A DNA stretch of 64,000 nucleotides, taken from Parapedobacter indicus. Its GTDB lineage: Bacteria; Bacteroidota; Bacteroidia; Sphingobacteriales; Sphingobacteriaceae. Positions 55,005 through 63,336 of this stretch are shown one piece after another. The DNA is taken from contig NZ_FOQO01000005.1 in the NCBI RefSeq assembly GCF_900113765.1, positions 62,001-126,000 on the forward strand, written 5' to 3'. The notes under the pieces are model-generated. The model ran no database searches, was not told the origin of the DNA, and saw only the letters and a program-made list of their open reading frames with translations. How positions within the stretch are numbered: position 1 is the first letter of the stretch; the number at the start of each line of letters is the position of its first letter. The position numbers were made by a program, and so were the translations under genes.

Positions 55005-56186
55005 TCATGGTTTGACCAATAAAATGTGTTCATTTTCTCCTCGCTGTTGGATTTCAAAGCGGAGCCCCCCCAAGTGCAACACTTCCAATACTTGAGCCAA
55101 TGTATAGTCACGGCTAATGCGACCGTAAAAGTGCAAGACTTTTGGATTCCCTTCGTATACTATTTCAATATTGTACCACCTCGAGAGTTCGGCCATCGCT
55201 TCGTGGACATTGGTTTTGTTGAAGTAAAATATCCCCGATTTCCAAGCAACTGCTTCCTCGGTGTCGACATGTTTTTTGCTAAGACCTTCCGACCGGCTCA
55301 CGGACGATTGTTCGCCGGGCTGCAAAATAGTGGTTTGGTCAGCGTGGCGAACCTGAACTGCACCGCTTACGAGGGTGGTCTTAACCGTCTCATTCGTATA
55401 CGCATTTACGTTGAACGAGGTTCCTAAGACAATTACCTCCTGGCCACTGGAAATTACTTTAAACGGTTTCTTTTCATCGCGAGCCACTATAAAATATCCC
55501 TCCCCTTCGATTTCCACGATACGGCTATCACCCGTGAATTCAAGTGGGTATTTTAATGTAGATTGGGCATTTAACCAAACGTGGCTACCGTCACTGAGTA
55601 CAACCTCGTATCGTCCTCCTTTTGGTGTGCTAATCACAGCATGGGAAGCCTCAGCGTTCTCAATCACATCGGTCCCATCGTTGTAGTGAATTTTACCCGC
55701 TTCCATCACAACCGCGGATTTGCTGCTGCTGAGTTCCAACGGCTTGCCGCCGCCTAGTGTCAAGGTGGCCCGGTTGGTTCCGGGCAGTATAACCGGCGAG
55801 GCATTCTTTTCCTGATTGTCAGAAGGCGCAATAAAGTTTTGAAAAACCAGACTTCCGGCAAAATAAGTGGTGATACCGACAAGTAAAACAGCTGCATATC
55901 TCCAAAAGCGGTGCCTCCGCTTTTCAGGGATATTTTCTTTATTGGCCGGTAAGGGTACTGCCTCGCGGATACGAGTGTCCATATGGCGAAGAATCTTTTG
56001 GATCCGTTCGTGTTCTATTTCCCCAGATGGCTCCACGTCGGCAAAATACTCGTCTATCAGCAATTGCAAATAACGGGATTCTTCTGGATCGCAAAAGCCT
56101 GCTGTCAGTTTCTTTAGATCTTCCAGGCTATAATTGCCGCCTATGTACTGCTGAAATAATTGGCGCCATTTTTCTTTGTCAACCAT
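55005..56186 (-). CDS. FecR-type anti-sigma factor (locus C)
   Basis: A 393-residue FecR-like protein. The cytoplasmic part (about 1-90) is followed by a transmembrane helix (about 93-113, YAAVLLVGITTYFAGSLVF), a FecR domain (about 185-285, STPKGGRYEVVLSDGSHVWL and GEGYFIVARDEKKPF) and a DUF4974-type domain (about 320-392, FNKTNVHEAMAELSRWYNIEIVY). It is co-directional with the sigma gene upstream (81 bases away) and the STN-bearing susC downstream, completing the third trans-envelope signalling set. Confidence 0.93.
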   Translation of the reverse strand: MVDKEKWRQLFQQYIGGNYSLEDLKKLTAGFCDPEESRYLQLLIDEYFADVEPSGEIEHERIQKILRHMDTRIREAVPLPANKENIPEKRRHRFWRYAAVLLVGITTYFAGSLVFQNFIAPSDNQEKNASPVILPGTNRATLTLGGGKPLELSSSKSAVVMEAGKIHYNDGTDVIENAEASHAVISTPKGGRYEVVLSDGSHVWLNAQSTLKYPLEFTGDSRIVEIEGEGYFIVARDEKKPFKVISSGQEVIVLGTSFNVNAYTNETVKTTLVSGAVQVRHADQTTILQPGEQSSVSRSEGLSKKHVDTEEAVAWKSGIFYFNKTNVHEAMAELSRWYNIEIVYEGNPKVLHFYGRISRDYTLAQVLEVLHLGGLRFEIQQRGENEHILLVKP

Positions 56187-56267
56187 CCTGTCGTCGAACT
56201 GATGTCTCTTAAATACGCCTGAACGAAAAAAAGTATGACAGTGCTCCGTGAAATAATTTCAATGAGA

Positions 56268-56867
56268 TTATCCCTCTAAAAGAAAAATGGAGAGAAATAG
56301 CGCAATAAATGGAAGCTTAGGGTTCACCAAACGATTGAGGTGCTGCATGGCACGGTAAATATGCTGGTTGATTGTAGCCGGTTCGATACCCAATTCTTCA
56401 CTAATCTCCTTATAGCTTTTTCCATCAAGCTTGTGCAACACGAAGATTTCCCGTTGACGTTCAGGCAGCTTTAGCAACGCGTCACGGATTAGCCGGATAT
56501 TCTCTTTACTGATGACTTCCTCTTCAATGTGGTAATAGCTATCGGGATTCTCATGCAGCAACTGCTCCTGCAAAATGATCTCCCGGTGTAGTTTTCTGAA
56601 AATATCCGTAACTTGATTGCTGACGATGCGGAATAAATAGGCTCGAAATGACCTGTCGGGGTCGATAGTCGATCGATGCTCCCAAACCTTTAGGAAAAGG
56701 TCTTGTAGCACATCTTGCACCAATTCATCTGCTTTCAATAATAGAAGAACCCTGCGGGCAAGCGGGTCTTTATACCGGTCGTAGATTTCGTGGAATGCGT
56801 ACACATCTCCATTACGCATCCTTTCCAGCAAATCTTTTTCATTAAAAGGGTCGCTCGACCGTTTCAA
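56268..56867 (-). CDS. ECF-family RNA polymerase sigma factor (locus C)
   Basis: A 199-residue ECF sigma factor with region 2 at about 18-90 (DVYAFHEIYDRYKDPLARRV, DELVQDVLQDLFLKVWEHR) and region 4 at about 128-182 (PERQREIFVLHKLDGKSYKEIS, with the recognition helix in IEPATINQHIYRAMQHL). Like the two other sigma factors here, it ends in a hydrophobic tail (LPFIALFLSIFLLEG). I found no good TAnnTTTG element in the 59 bases before it. It should control susC at 54818 under FecR at 55005. Confidence 0.93.
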   Translation of the reverse strand: MKRSSDPFNEKDLLERMRNGDVYAFHEIYDRYKDPLARRVLLLLKADELVQDVLQDLFLKVWEHRSTIDPDRSFRAYLFRIVSNQVTDIFRKLHREIILQEQLLHENPDSYYHIEEEVISKENIRLIRDALLKLPERQREIFVLHKLDGKSYKEISEELGIEPATINQHIYRAMQHLNRLVNPKLPFIALFLSIFLLEG

Positions 56868-56926
56868 AATCTAGTCTTACTTGGTTACTCCGGTAAATTT
56901 ACAATATTCCGCAGGTAAACGAAAAT

Positions 56927-58174
56927 TTATTCATACCTCAATGCCTCCACGGGGTCAAGCCGGGAGGCTTTTGATGCCGGGTAATAACCAGAAAGCATAC
57001 CAACCCCAACACATACGGCTACTCCCAATACCATCCAGTGCCAAGGAACGATGAAGCTCGCTCCCATGATTACAGCCAGAATATTGCCAATCAATATCCC
57101 CAGAAAAATACCCGCAAAGCCGCCCATCAGGCAAATGACCACCGCCTCTGTGAGAAACTGCCTGCGGATCACGCGTGGCGTAGCGCCGATGGCTTTACGT
57201 ATGCCGATTTCGCGGGTACGTTCGGTAACAGATACGAGCATGATATTCATCAGACCAATGGAGGCACCGATAAGCGTAATCAAGGCGATGACAATTGCTC
57301 CCCATCGCACGTACATTAAACTATCAAACAGTATCTGTGCCACGGCATCACTCTTGGTAATTTCAAAGTTGGTTTCCTGCCCAACCCGTACACCACGCAC
57401 ATTCCGGAACACCGCGGTTGCCTCACCGATTGCCGAGTCCATATGCTGCGGATTTCCCACCATGACCGTGATGGTATACGAAGGCTGGCCAAACGCCATC
57501 ACCGCCCTGGCTTTTAACAAGGGAATGATACATGTTTTGTCACCGCCAAACCCGCCACTCGATCCCTTGTCTTCCAAAACCCCGATGATGGAATACCGTG
57601 CATTGCCAATCGTGATAAACGCGTCAAGCGGATCCTCGTTCTCCTTAAATAACCGCTCCACAATTTCGGAGCCGACAATGACCACATTATTCCCGTACTC
57701 AATTTCCCGCAGCGAAAAATTACGGCCCAAAGAAAGTTTATAACCGGCGGTTTCCAGGTAATTCTCGTCGGCGCCGAGTATGTTGATATTCGGATTTGTC
57801 TCTTCGCTTTTGTATTTGGCAACCGCACCCGTCGATGCATACGTGCTCAACGATACCACCGCCGGGTAATCAAACTCTTTCTTAAAATCCGTGGCTTGAT
57901 AATACGTAATAGGCGGAAATTGCTTGGGTCGCTCACCTCCACCCCCAATTCGCACATTTAATCCCCTATTCCGGATGTTAAAAGAATTGGAGCCCATTGC
58001 GGAAAAGGAATCGGTAAGCGAGCTTTTAATGGCATCGATCGATGTCAGAATCCCAACCAATGCCGTGATGCCAATCGCAATAATCAAGGCTGTCAAAAAA
58101 GTGCGCAATTTATTGCTACTGATCGACTGCAGCGATAGCTTTACATTTTCCGTATTGGACATTTGTACCGACAT
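56927..58174 (-). CDS. MacB/FtsX-type ABC transporter permease
   Basis: A 415-residue inner-membrane protein. One N-terminal transmembrane helix (about 24-46, [21 protein letters not shown]) is followed by a periplasmic MacB-PCD domain (about 48-285) and three C-terminal helices (about 293-317, 340-370, 378-398). The cytoplasmic coupling region [21 protein letters not shown] and the terminal [12 protein letters not shown] are hallmarks of the family. These transporters act mechanically across the periplasm in peptide or lipoprotein export or drug efflux. No ATPase gene or membrane-fusion protein is next to it, so its partners must be encoded elsewhere. It lies 57 bases after the esterase gene on the same strand. 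A start at the internal Met at 58162 is possible. Confidence 0.9.
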   Translation of the reverse strand: MSVQMSNTENVKLSLQSISSNKLRTFLTALIIAIGITALVGILTSIDAIKSSLTDSFSAMGSNSFNIRNRGLNVRIGGGGERPKQFPPITYYQATDFKKEFDYPAVVSLSTYASTGAVAKYKSEETNPNINILGADENYLETAGYKLSLGRNFSLREIEYGNNVVIVGSEIVERLFKENEDPLDAFITIGNARYSIIGVLEDKGSSGGFGGDKTCIIPLLKARAVMAFGQPSYTITVMVGNPQHMDSAIGEATAVFRNVRGVRVGQETNFEITKSDAVAQILFDSLMYVRWGAIVIALITLIGASIGLMNIMLVSVTERTREIGIRKAIGATPRVIRRQFLTEAVVICLMGGFAGIFLGILIGNILAVIMGASFIVPWHWMVLGVAVCVGVGMLSGYYPASKASRLDPVEALRYE

Positions 58175-58231
58175 CTCACGTAATTAACGCTAATTAGACC
58201 CGGCCCGTAGCGGAGTGTTACAAGTTTCTGC

Positions 58232-59017
58232 TTATTTCTTCGTTTGGCTGAAAAGCCAGGGAAGTAGATCAGGCTCAGCAAAGGCAGCATCCCAGCTGTT
58301 GTGATTGGCAGTTGGATAAAACGTGTACTTCGGGTGGGCACCAAGCCGAGTTAATTCCGCAACGATCGCATGTGAGTGCGTCGATGGCACCACATCATCC
58401 TGCTCACCATGAAATATCCAAAGCGGAATTTTGGCATATTTCTTAACATTGGATGTATGGTCGCCCCCACAGATGGCGAATGCGCCGGCAAACACTTTTC
58501 GCTTGCGCCGCAAAGCTTCATAGGTTCCCATCCCGCCCATCGATAGCCCGCCAATATACACCCGCTGCTCATCGACCGCTTCATTCTTAAGCACATCCTT
58601 TACTAAACGCAGGAACAAGGCCATTCCTGCAGATGGTCTGCCGCCGGTGCGGAAATAGAATTCCCGTCCACCGCCTTCCTGAGATTGAATACCTACATTG
58701 CTCCAGTACGAATCGGCCGGGCATTGCGGAAATACCACGATAGCTGGAAACGCCTTGCGCACACTATCCGATAAAAACAAGTCCCCTCCGTGCATTAACT
58801 GTTTGGCGTTGTCGTTTCCCCGCTCGCCCGCCCCGTGAAGGAAAAACAACACCGGGTATTGTCCGTTAGCGTCGTAGTTTTCCGGATACAATATCCGGTA
58901 AGGAAGCGTGTCTCCGCGGTGAATAAGTTGTTTCGGCTGAAAAGCCGAAAAATCCTGCGCATAGGTAACCATGGAGATCAATAAGCAACTAAAAAAAATC
59001 AGCGTGGTTTGTTTCAT
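58232..59017 (-). CDS. Secreted esterase/depolymerase-like alpha/beta hydrolase
   Basis: A 261-residue exported protein with a signal peptide ending near TYA-Q. The alpha/beta-hydrolase core has the oxyanion-hole HGAGERGND, the nucleophile elbow GGLSMGG (Ser159), an acid in HGEQDDVVP and a histidine in ANHNSWD. It resembles the phospholipase/carboxylesterase and PHB-depolymerase-like (LpqC) group, often feruloyl or acetyl esterases in carbohydrate loci. It is read divergently from the GH32 gene with 130 bases between, so the two may share control. The natural substrate is not evident. Confidence 0.86.
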   Translation of the reverse strand: MKQTTLIFFSCLLISMVTYAQDFSAFQPKQLIHRGDTLPYRILYPENYDANGQYPVLFFLHGAGERGNDNAKQLMHGGDLFLSDSVRKAFPAIVVFPQCPADSYWSNVGIQSQEGGGREFYFRTGGRPSAGMALFLRLVKDVLKNEAVDEQRVYIGGLSMGGMGTYEALRRKRKVFAGAFAICGGDHTSNVKKYAKIPLWIFHGEQDDVVPSTHSHAIVAELTRLGAHPKYTFYPTANHNSWDAAFAEPDLLPWLFSQTKK

Positions 59018-59047
59018 AGTTAAACTAGGTCAACTTTTCTTATCGAT

Positions 59048-59078
59048 CAAAAGTACTATTTTATTCTTTTCTGCCAAA
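59048..59078 (-). promoter_or_regulatory. Candidate Bacteroidota promoter for the secreted esterase gene
   Basis: On the minus strand TTTG (59075-59078) and TACTTTTG (59048-59055) are separated by 19 bases, an exact match to the Bacteroidota TTTG-N19-TAnnTTTG pattern. The predicted transcript begins about 24 bases before the ATG at 59017. Confidence 0.55.
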
Positions 59079-59096
59079 AAAAGTAGGAAGATTACG

Positions 59097-59127
59097 TTGC
59101 GGATTCCCCTTTAAACGATTATCTTCG
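59097..59127 (+). promoter_or_regulatory. Candidate promoter for the GH32 gene
   Basis: TTG at 59097-59099 and TATCTTCG at 59120-59127 are 20 bases apart; the -7 box differs from TAnnTTTG at one base. The transcript would start about 14 bases before the ATG at 59148, giving a short leader. It is back-to-back with the minus-strand promoter at 59048-59078. Confidence 0.4.
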
Positions 59128-59147
59128 TACTAAAAGCAAACGAAGTT

Positions 59148-60791
59148 ATGAAACCTGCCGTAATTACCACACTCGCCCTTTTTATCCTTCTTTGCTCAAA
59201 TTTTTCGCTGTCTGCGGATGAGATCGAAATAAGAATCACCAAAAATTACCTCAACTTTCCGGTGTCGCACCAGCAAGACCGGGCTAAAATGATCTTTCAG
59301 GTGGAGGGCAAACCCGACCTGTCCGTCATGATACGCCTCGCCGCCGATGATGCCGACTATTGGGTGTTTAGGGATGTATCCGCACTGAAAGGCAAAACGA
59401 TTAAAATTACCTATGAAGGTACCGGCAACGGACTGAGTAACATCTATCAGGATGACAAAATTGCCGGACAGGATCGTATGTATAAAGAAAAAAACCGGCC
59501 CCAGTTCCATTTCACTACCCGGCGTGGCTGGATAAATGATCCCAATGGATTGATCTACCACAACGGGGAATACCACCTTTTCTACCAACATAACCCGTAT
59601 GAAAAGGAATGGGGAAATATGCACTGGGGGCACGCCGTCAGTAAGGATCTGGTCCACTGGCAGGAATTGCCTGTGGCGTTGTTTCCGGACGAAATTGGCA
59701 CGATGTTTTCCGGCTCGGCCGTCATTGACCACGCCAATACCGCTGGCTACAATCAAGGCGACACGCCAGCGATGATTGTGGCTTACACCGCCGATAGCCC
59801 GGAAAAACAGGTGCAATGCATCGCATATAGCCTCGACAACGGGCGCACCTTTACCAAGTATGACGGAAATCCGGTGATTGACTCTAAGCATAAATGGAAC
59901 AGCAAGGATACGCGCGACCCAAAGGTGTTTTGGTATGATCCGGGCAACCATTGGGTCATGGTGCTCAATGAGCGCGATGGGCACTCCATTTATACGTCCG
60001 CAAACCTGAAGGATTGGAAATACGAAAGCCACGTAACCGGATTCTGGGAATGCCCCGAACTGTTCGAGCTTCCGATTGACGGAAACACTAATAACACCAA
60101 ATGGGTGATGTATGGCGCGTCGGGAACGTATATGCTGGGTTCTTTTGATGGTAAGGTGTTCACGCCCGAAGCGGGGAAATACCAATATACCACGGGCTCC
60201 CTTTATGCCGCACAGACGTTCAGCGAAATGCCAGATGGGCGCCGTGTGCAGATCGGTTGGGGGCGTGTCAGCCATCCTGGGATGCCGTTCAACGGGATGA
60301 TGCTGCTACCCACTGAACTGACTCTCCGTACAACAAAAGACGGTCCGCGGCTAGTTAACGCCCCCGTAAAAGAAACCGAACAATTATTTGCTTCGGCCCG
60401 GCAGTGGACAAACCTAACTTCGGATCAAGCAAACGAATTGCTCAACGAATTTGATCACGCAGACCGCCTGCGGATAAAGACCACCTTCAAGCTGTCGCAC
60501 GCGACCAGTGCCGGACTCAACCTATTCGGACAACGGATCGTAGACTACGACCTGAATCCTAATACGCTAAATGGCGTATTCTATTCACCCGAAGATATGA
60601 CCAGTATGGAGCTATTTGCCGATATTTATATCGACCGCACAACCATTGAGGTATTCATCGATGGCGGAGCGTATTCCTATTCAATGGAACGAAAACCCGA
60701 AAGCAACAACAAAGAAGGACTTCTCTTCTGGGGGAATACGATCACAATAAAGACCTTAGAAGTCTTTAACGTGCAATCCATCTGGGAATAA
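59148..60791 (+). CDS. GH32 fructan hydrolase (levanase/inulinase/invertase type) with N-terminal DUF4980 domain
   Basis: A 547-residue exported glycosidase that hydrolyses fructosyl bonds in fructans or sucrose. After a signal peptide (to about 22) comes a DUF4980 domain (about 24-112), a beta-sandwich-like module found before many Bacteroidota GH32 catalytic domains. The five-bladed propeller (about 118-420) has all three catalytic motifs: GWINDPNG (nucleophile Asp131), TRDPK (stabiliser Asp257) and WECPEL (acid/base Glu301). The C-terminal GH32 beta-sandwich (about 430-545) ends the protein. It is not beside a susCD pair or a fructokinase here. Endo versus exo action cannot be decided. Confidence 0.95.
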   Translation: MKPAVITTLALFILLCSNFSLSADEIEIRITKNYLNFPVSHQQDRAKMIFQVEGKPDLSVMIRLAADDADYWVFRDVSALKGKTIKITYEGTGNGLSNIYQDDKIAGQDRMYKEKNRPQFHFTTRRGWINDPNGLIYHNGEYHLFYQHNPYEKEWGNMHWGHAVSKDLVHWQELPVALFPDEIGTMFSGSAVIDHANTAGYNQGDTPAMIVAYTADSPEKQVQCIAYSLDNGRTFTKYDGNPVIDSKHKWNSKDTRDPKVFWYDPGNHWVMVLNERDGHSIYTSANLKDWKYESHVTGFWECPELFELPIDGNTNNTKWVMYGASGTYMLGSFDGKVFTPEAGKYQYTTGSLYAAQTFSEMPDGRRVQIGWGRVSHPGMPFNGMMLLPTELTLRTTKDGPRLVNAPVKETEQLFASARQWTNLTSDQANELLNEFDHADRLRIKTTFKLSHATSAGLNLFGQRIVDYDLNPNTLNGVFYSPEDMTSMELFADIYIDRTTIEVFIDGGAYSYSMERKPESNNKEGLLFWGNTITIKTLEVFNVQSIWE

Positions 60792-60853
60792 CAAACCACA
60801 ATCCGGGCAAACTAAGTGGGGACGAAAGTTGTTGAATAGAAAAACTAACATAC

Positions 60854-62023
60854 ATGAACGCACTACCAATAGGGATTGCATTGCTATGTGCCTTCCAACA
60901 GGAACCTTCATTTGAACAGCAATTGATAGACGACAAGGTATCCATTGGTTATGGTATCGCCATCGGCGACGTGGATGGCGATGGCAAACCGGATATTTTA
61001 TTGGCCGATAAGAAAGCATTTGTCTGGTACCGCAACGGCGATTGGAAAAAGTTTGTCATGGTAGAAAATCTTACCGAGCATGATAATGTGTGTATCGCAG
61101 CACGGGACATCGATGGCGACGGAAAAGTAGAAGTGGCCGTGGGTGCACAGTGGAACCCCGGCGAAACGGCAGATACCACGCAGTCCGGTTCCGTCCACTA
61201 CCTCATCCGTCCGGACGACCCCACCCAACCGTGGTCGCCCGTCAAGCTCCATCACGAGCCCACGGTGCACCGCATGCGCTGGGCCAAAGCGGGAGAAAAC
61301 ACGTATCACCTGATCGTCTTACCCTTGCACGGCCGGGGCAACAAAAACGGGGAGGGAAAGGGGGTAAAAGTGATCGCCTATGAAAAGCCCCAAAATCCCA
61401 GGCAGCCTTGGAAACATTGGGTCGTCGATGAGTCTATGCACCTCACACACAATCTTGATGTACACAACGAAGGCGAAAGCGAATGTATCTATATCGGCGG
61501 CAAAGAAGGCATAAAAGCCTTTTCGTACACCAAGGGCAAGTGGCGTTCCAAAAACAGCTTAAAACAGTTGGGAAAAGATAGCGGGTTTGGGGAGCTTCGT
61601 TTGGGAAAAGTGGAAGAACAGATTCCACTATTGGCCGGCATTGAACCCCTGCACGGCAACATCCTGACCGCGTATGTACCCCGTAACGGGGCGCGGAAGC
61701 TCAATCAGGCAGAACGTATCGTGCTCGATGAAGACCTCCACGAAGGGCATGGTTTGGCCGTAGCCGATTTTATGGATCAAGGAAGAGATCAGGTCGTTGC
61801 TGGATGGCGTAAGCCAAATAAGGCGGGCCTAATCGGCATCAAGTTATACATTCCCTTCAATTCTCTATGGGAGGCTTGGAGTGTGCGGGCAATTGATATC
61901 GGAGATATGGCCTGTGAAGACCTGGCTGTAGCCGATTTAAATGGAGATGGCAAACCGGATATCATTGCCTCCGGGCGGTCTACCCAAAATCTCAAGATCT
62001 ATTGGAACCGGACCGGCGATTAA
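60854..62023 (+). CDS. FG-GAP/VCBS repeat beta-propeller protein
   Basis: A 389-residue protein with integrin-like FG-GAP repeats. Calcium-binding loops are visible as DVDGDGKPD (about 39), DIDGDGKVE (about 92) and DLNGDGKPD (about 365), with more degenerate copies between them. The N-terminus (MNALPIGIALLCAFQ) is weakly hydrophobic and could be a poor signal peptide. Such proteins usually act as secreted binding or scaffold propellers. It follows the GH32 gene by 62 bases and may be cotranscribed with it. Its 3' end overlaps the convergent metallophosphoesterase gene by 32 bases. No enzymatic motif is seen. Confidence 0.82.
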   Translation: MNALPIGIALLCAFQQEPSFEQQLIDDKVSIGYGIAIGDVDGDGKPDILLADKKAFVWYRNGDWKKFVMVENLTEHDNVCIAARDIDGDGKVEVAVGAQWNPGETADTTQSGSVHYLIRPDDPTQPWSPVKLHHEPTVHRMRWAKAGENTYHLIVLPLHGRGNKNGEGKGVKVIAYEKPQNPRQPWKHWVVDESMHLTHNLDVHNEGESECIYIGGKEGIKAFSYTKGKWRSKNSLKQLGKDSGFGELRLGKVEEQIPLLAGIEPLHGNILTAYVPRNGARKLNQAERIVLDEDLHEGHGLAVADFMDQGRDQVVAGWRKPNKAGLIGIKLYIPFNSLWEAWSVRAIDIGDMACEDLAVADLNGDGKPDIIASGRSTQNLKIYWNRTGD

Positions 62024-63293
62024 CTCCGGCGGGCCGTTCTCCTTTGATGAGTTCGAAAACGGTTATTTCGGGTAAAATACCCACCCTGCCTGGATAGCCG
62101 AGAAATCCAAACCCGGTATTGACATACAGTTGCTGATGTCCTTCGTGATACAATCCCGACCATTCTTTGTAAATGTATTGTGCCGGGCTCCACTGGATAT
62201 TGCCCATACGCACGCCAAATTGCATGCCGTGGGTATGACCGGCAAACATCACATCCACATCTGGTTTGCAGAGTACCTGCGCACGCCAATGGGTCGGATC
62301 GTGCGATAACAGTAATTTCACCGGCAGATCGTCCGTTCCCTGCAGCGCGTCGTCCAGCTTGGCAAATTTGGGAAACCGTTTTCCCGCCCCCCAGTTCTCC
62401 ACACCGATAATACCGATTTCCGCATTGTCCACGGTTAGCTTACGGTTTTCGTTAAGCAGCAAGTCCCAGCCCATCACCTGGTGTGTGTCTTTCAGATCCT
62501 GAAGGTTTTTCGCCTTCGCCGGTGACGGTTCGGGACCAAAGTGGTAATCGCCATAATCATGGTTTCCCAACGTGGAGTAAACACCCAGCGGCGCCTGTAC
62601 CTTCGCAAAAATATCCTGATATTCGCGCATCTCATTGGCCAGATTATTCACCAAATCCCCGGTAAAAAAGATTACATCCGGCTTTTCTGCCAATAGTAGC
62701 TCGACGCCCCCCAGCACCGCTTTCTTATTGTAAAAACTACCGGAGTGTACGTCAGATAACTGACCGATTTTCATTCCGTGAAACTCGCGGGGAAGATTCG
62801 GCAAATAAAGCTTTTGCCTACGAACGCGGTAATCGTAAGCTCCCGAAATAACGCCCCATCCCATGGGAACAATCGGCAGCGAGGCAACAACAATCCCAGC
62901 CTTGGTCAAAAATTCGGAGCGGCTGATGCCTTTCACCGGCCGCTCGGGCAACGGTTTCGAAGGAGCCGCGTCCGCTACCGCCTGCTCATTTTTGGAAGCA
63001 AACAACCGCTTCATCCACACGCCTCCCCGGCGGATATCATCCGCCAGCAAGACCAAAATGAATATGAATTTGCTTACGAAGGTCAAGAAAAAGGCAACCA
63101 AGATGATCGCCCGGAACATTAGGGGAATGCTGAAATAAACACTGACAAAAACGCCGCCTACCAATAGCAGGCTGTATCCCCACCATACTTTCGGAAATGT
63201 CGGAGACGACGCCCACTTCAACCGCGTCGACCGCAATGCCTTGTAGATGTAAAAATCTATCAAGAGCAAAATAACTGTATTAAAGATAATCAT
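61992..63293 (-). CDS. Membrane-anchored metallophosphoesterase (YkuE/calcineurin-like)
   Basis: A 433-residue inner-membrane protein. Three to four N-terminal hydrophobic segments (about 1-20, 38-58, 60-85) and a further one (about 132-150) precede a calcineurin-like phosphoesterase domain (about 170-415). All metal-binding motifs are present: QLSDVHSG, FTGDLVNN, LGNHDYG, LLSHDP and AGHTHGMQ. Relatives include lipid pyrophosphatases and general phosphodiesterases of unknown substrate. It lies 43 bases downstream of hemH on the same strand, which may be an ordinary housekeeping arrangement. Its end overlaps the convergent FG-GAP gene by 32 bases. Confidence 0.88.
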   Translation of the reverse strand: MIIFNTVILLLIDFYIYKALRSTRLKWASSPTFPKVWWGYSLLLVGGVFVSVYFSIPLMFRAIILVAFFLTFVSKFIFILVLLADDIRRGGVWMKRLFASKNEQAVADAAPSKPLPERPVKGISRSEFLTKAGIVVASLPIVPMGWGVISGAYDYRVRRQKLYLPNLPREFHGMKIGQLSDVHSGSFYNKKAVLGGVELLLAEKPDVIFFTGDLVNNLANEMREYQDIFAKVQAPLGVYSTLGNHDYGDYHFGPEPSPAKAKNLQDLKDTHQVMGWDLLLNENRKLTVDNAEIGIIGVENWGAGKRFPKFAKLDDALQGTDDLPVKLLLSHDPTHWRAQVLCKPDVDVMFAGHTHGMQFGVRMGNIQWSPAQYIYKEWSGLYHEGHQQLYVNTGFGFLGYPGRVGILPEITVFELIKGERPAGVNRRSGSNRS

Positions 63294-63336
63294 GAATGAA
63301 ATTCCTCGTTCGGATTGCAGCTAGTTTATCGCATCG

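Noticed and set aside
59196-60275. Long open frame on the minus strand across the GH32 gene (about 359 codons)
   Set aside because: It is entirely antisense to a gene with an intact catalytic triad, has no recognisable domain, and reads like a codon-bias shadow.
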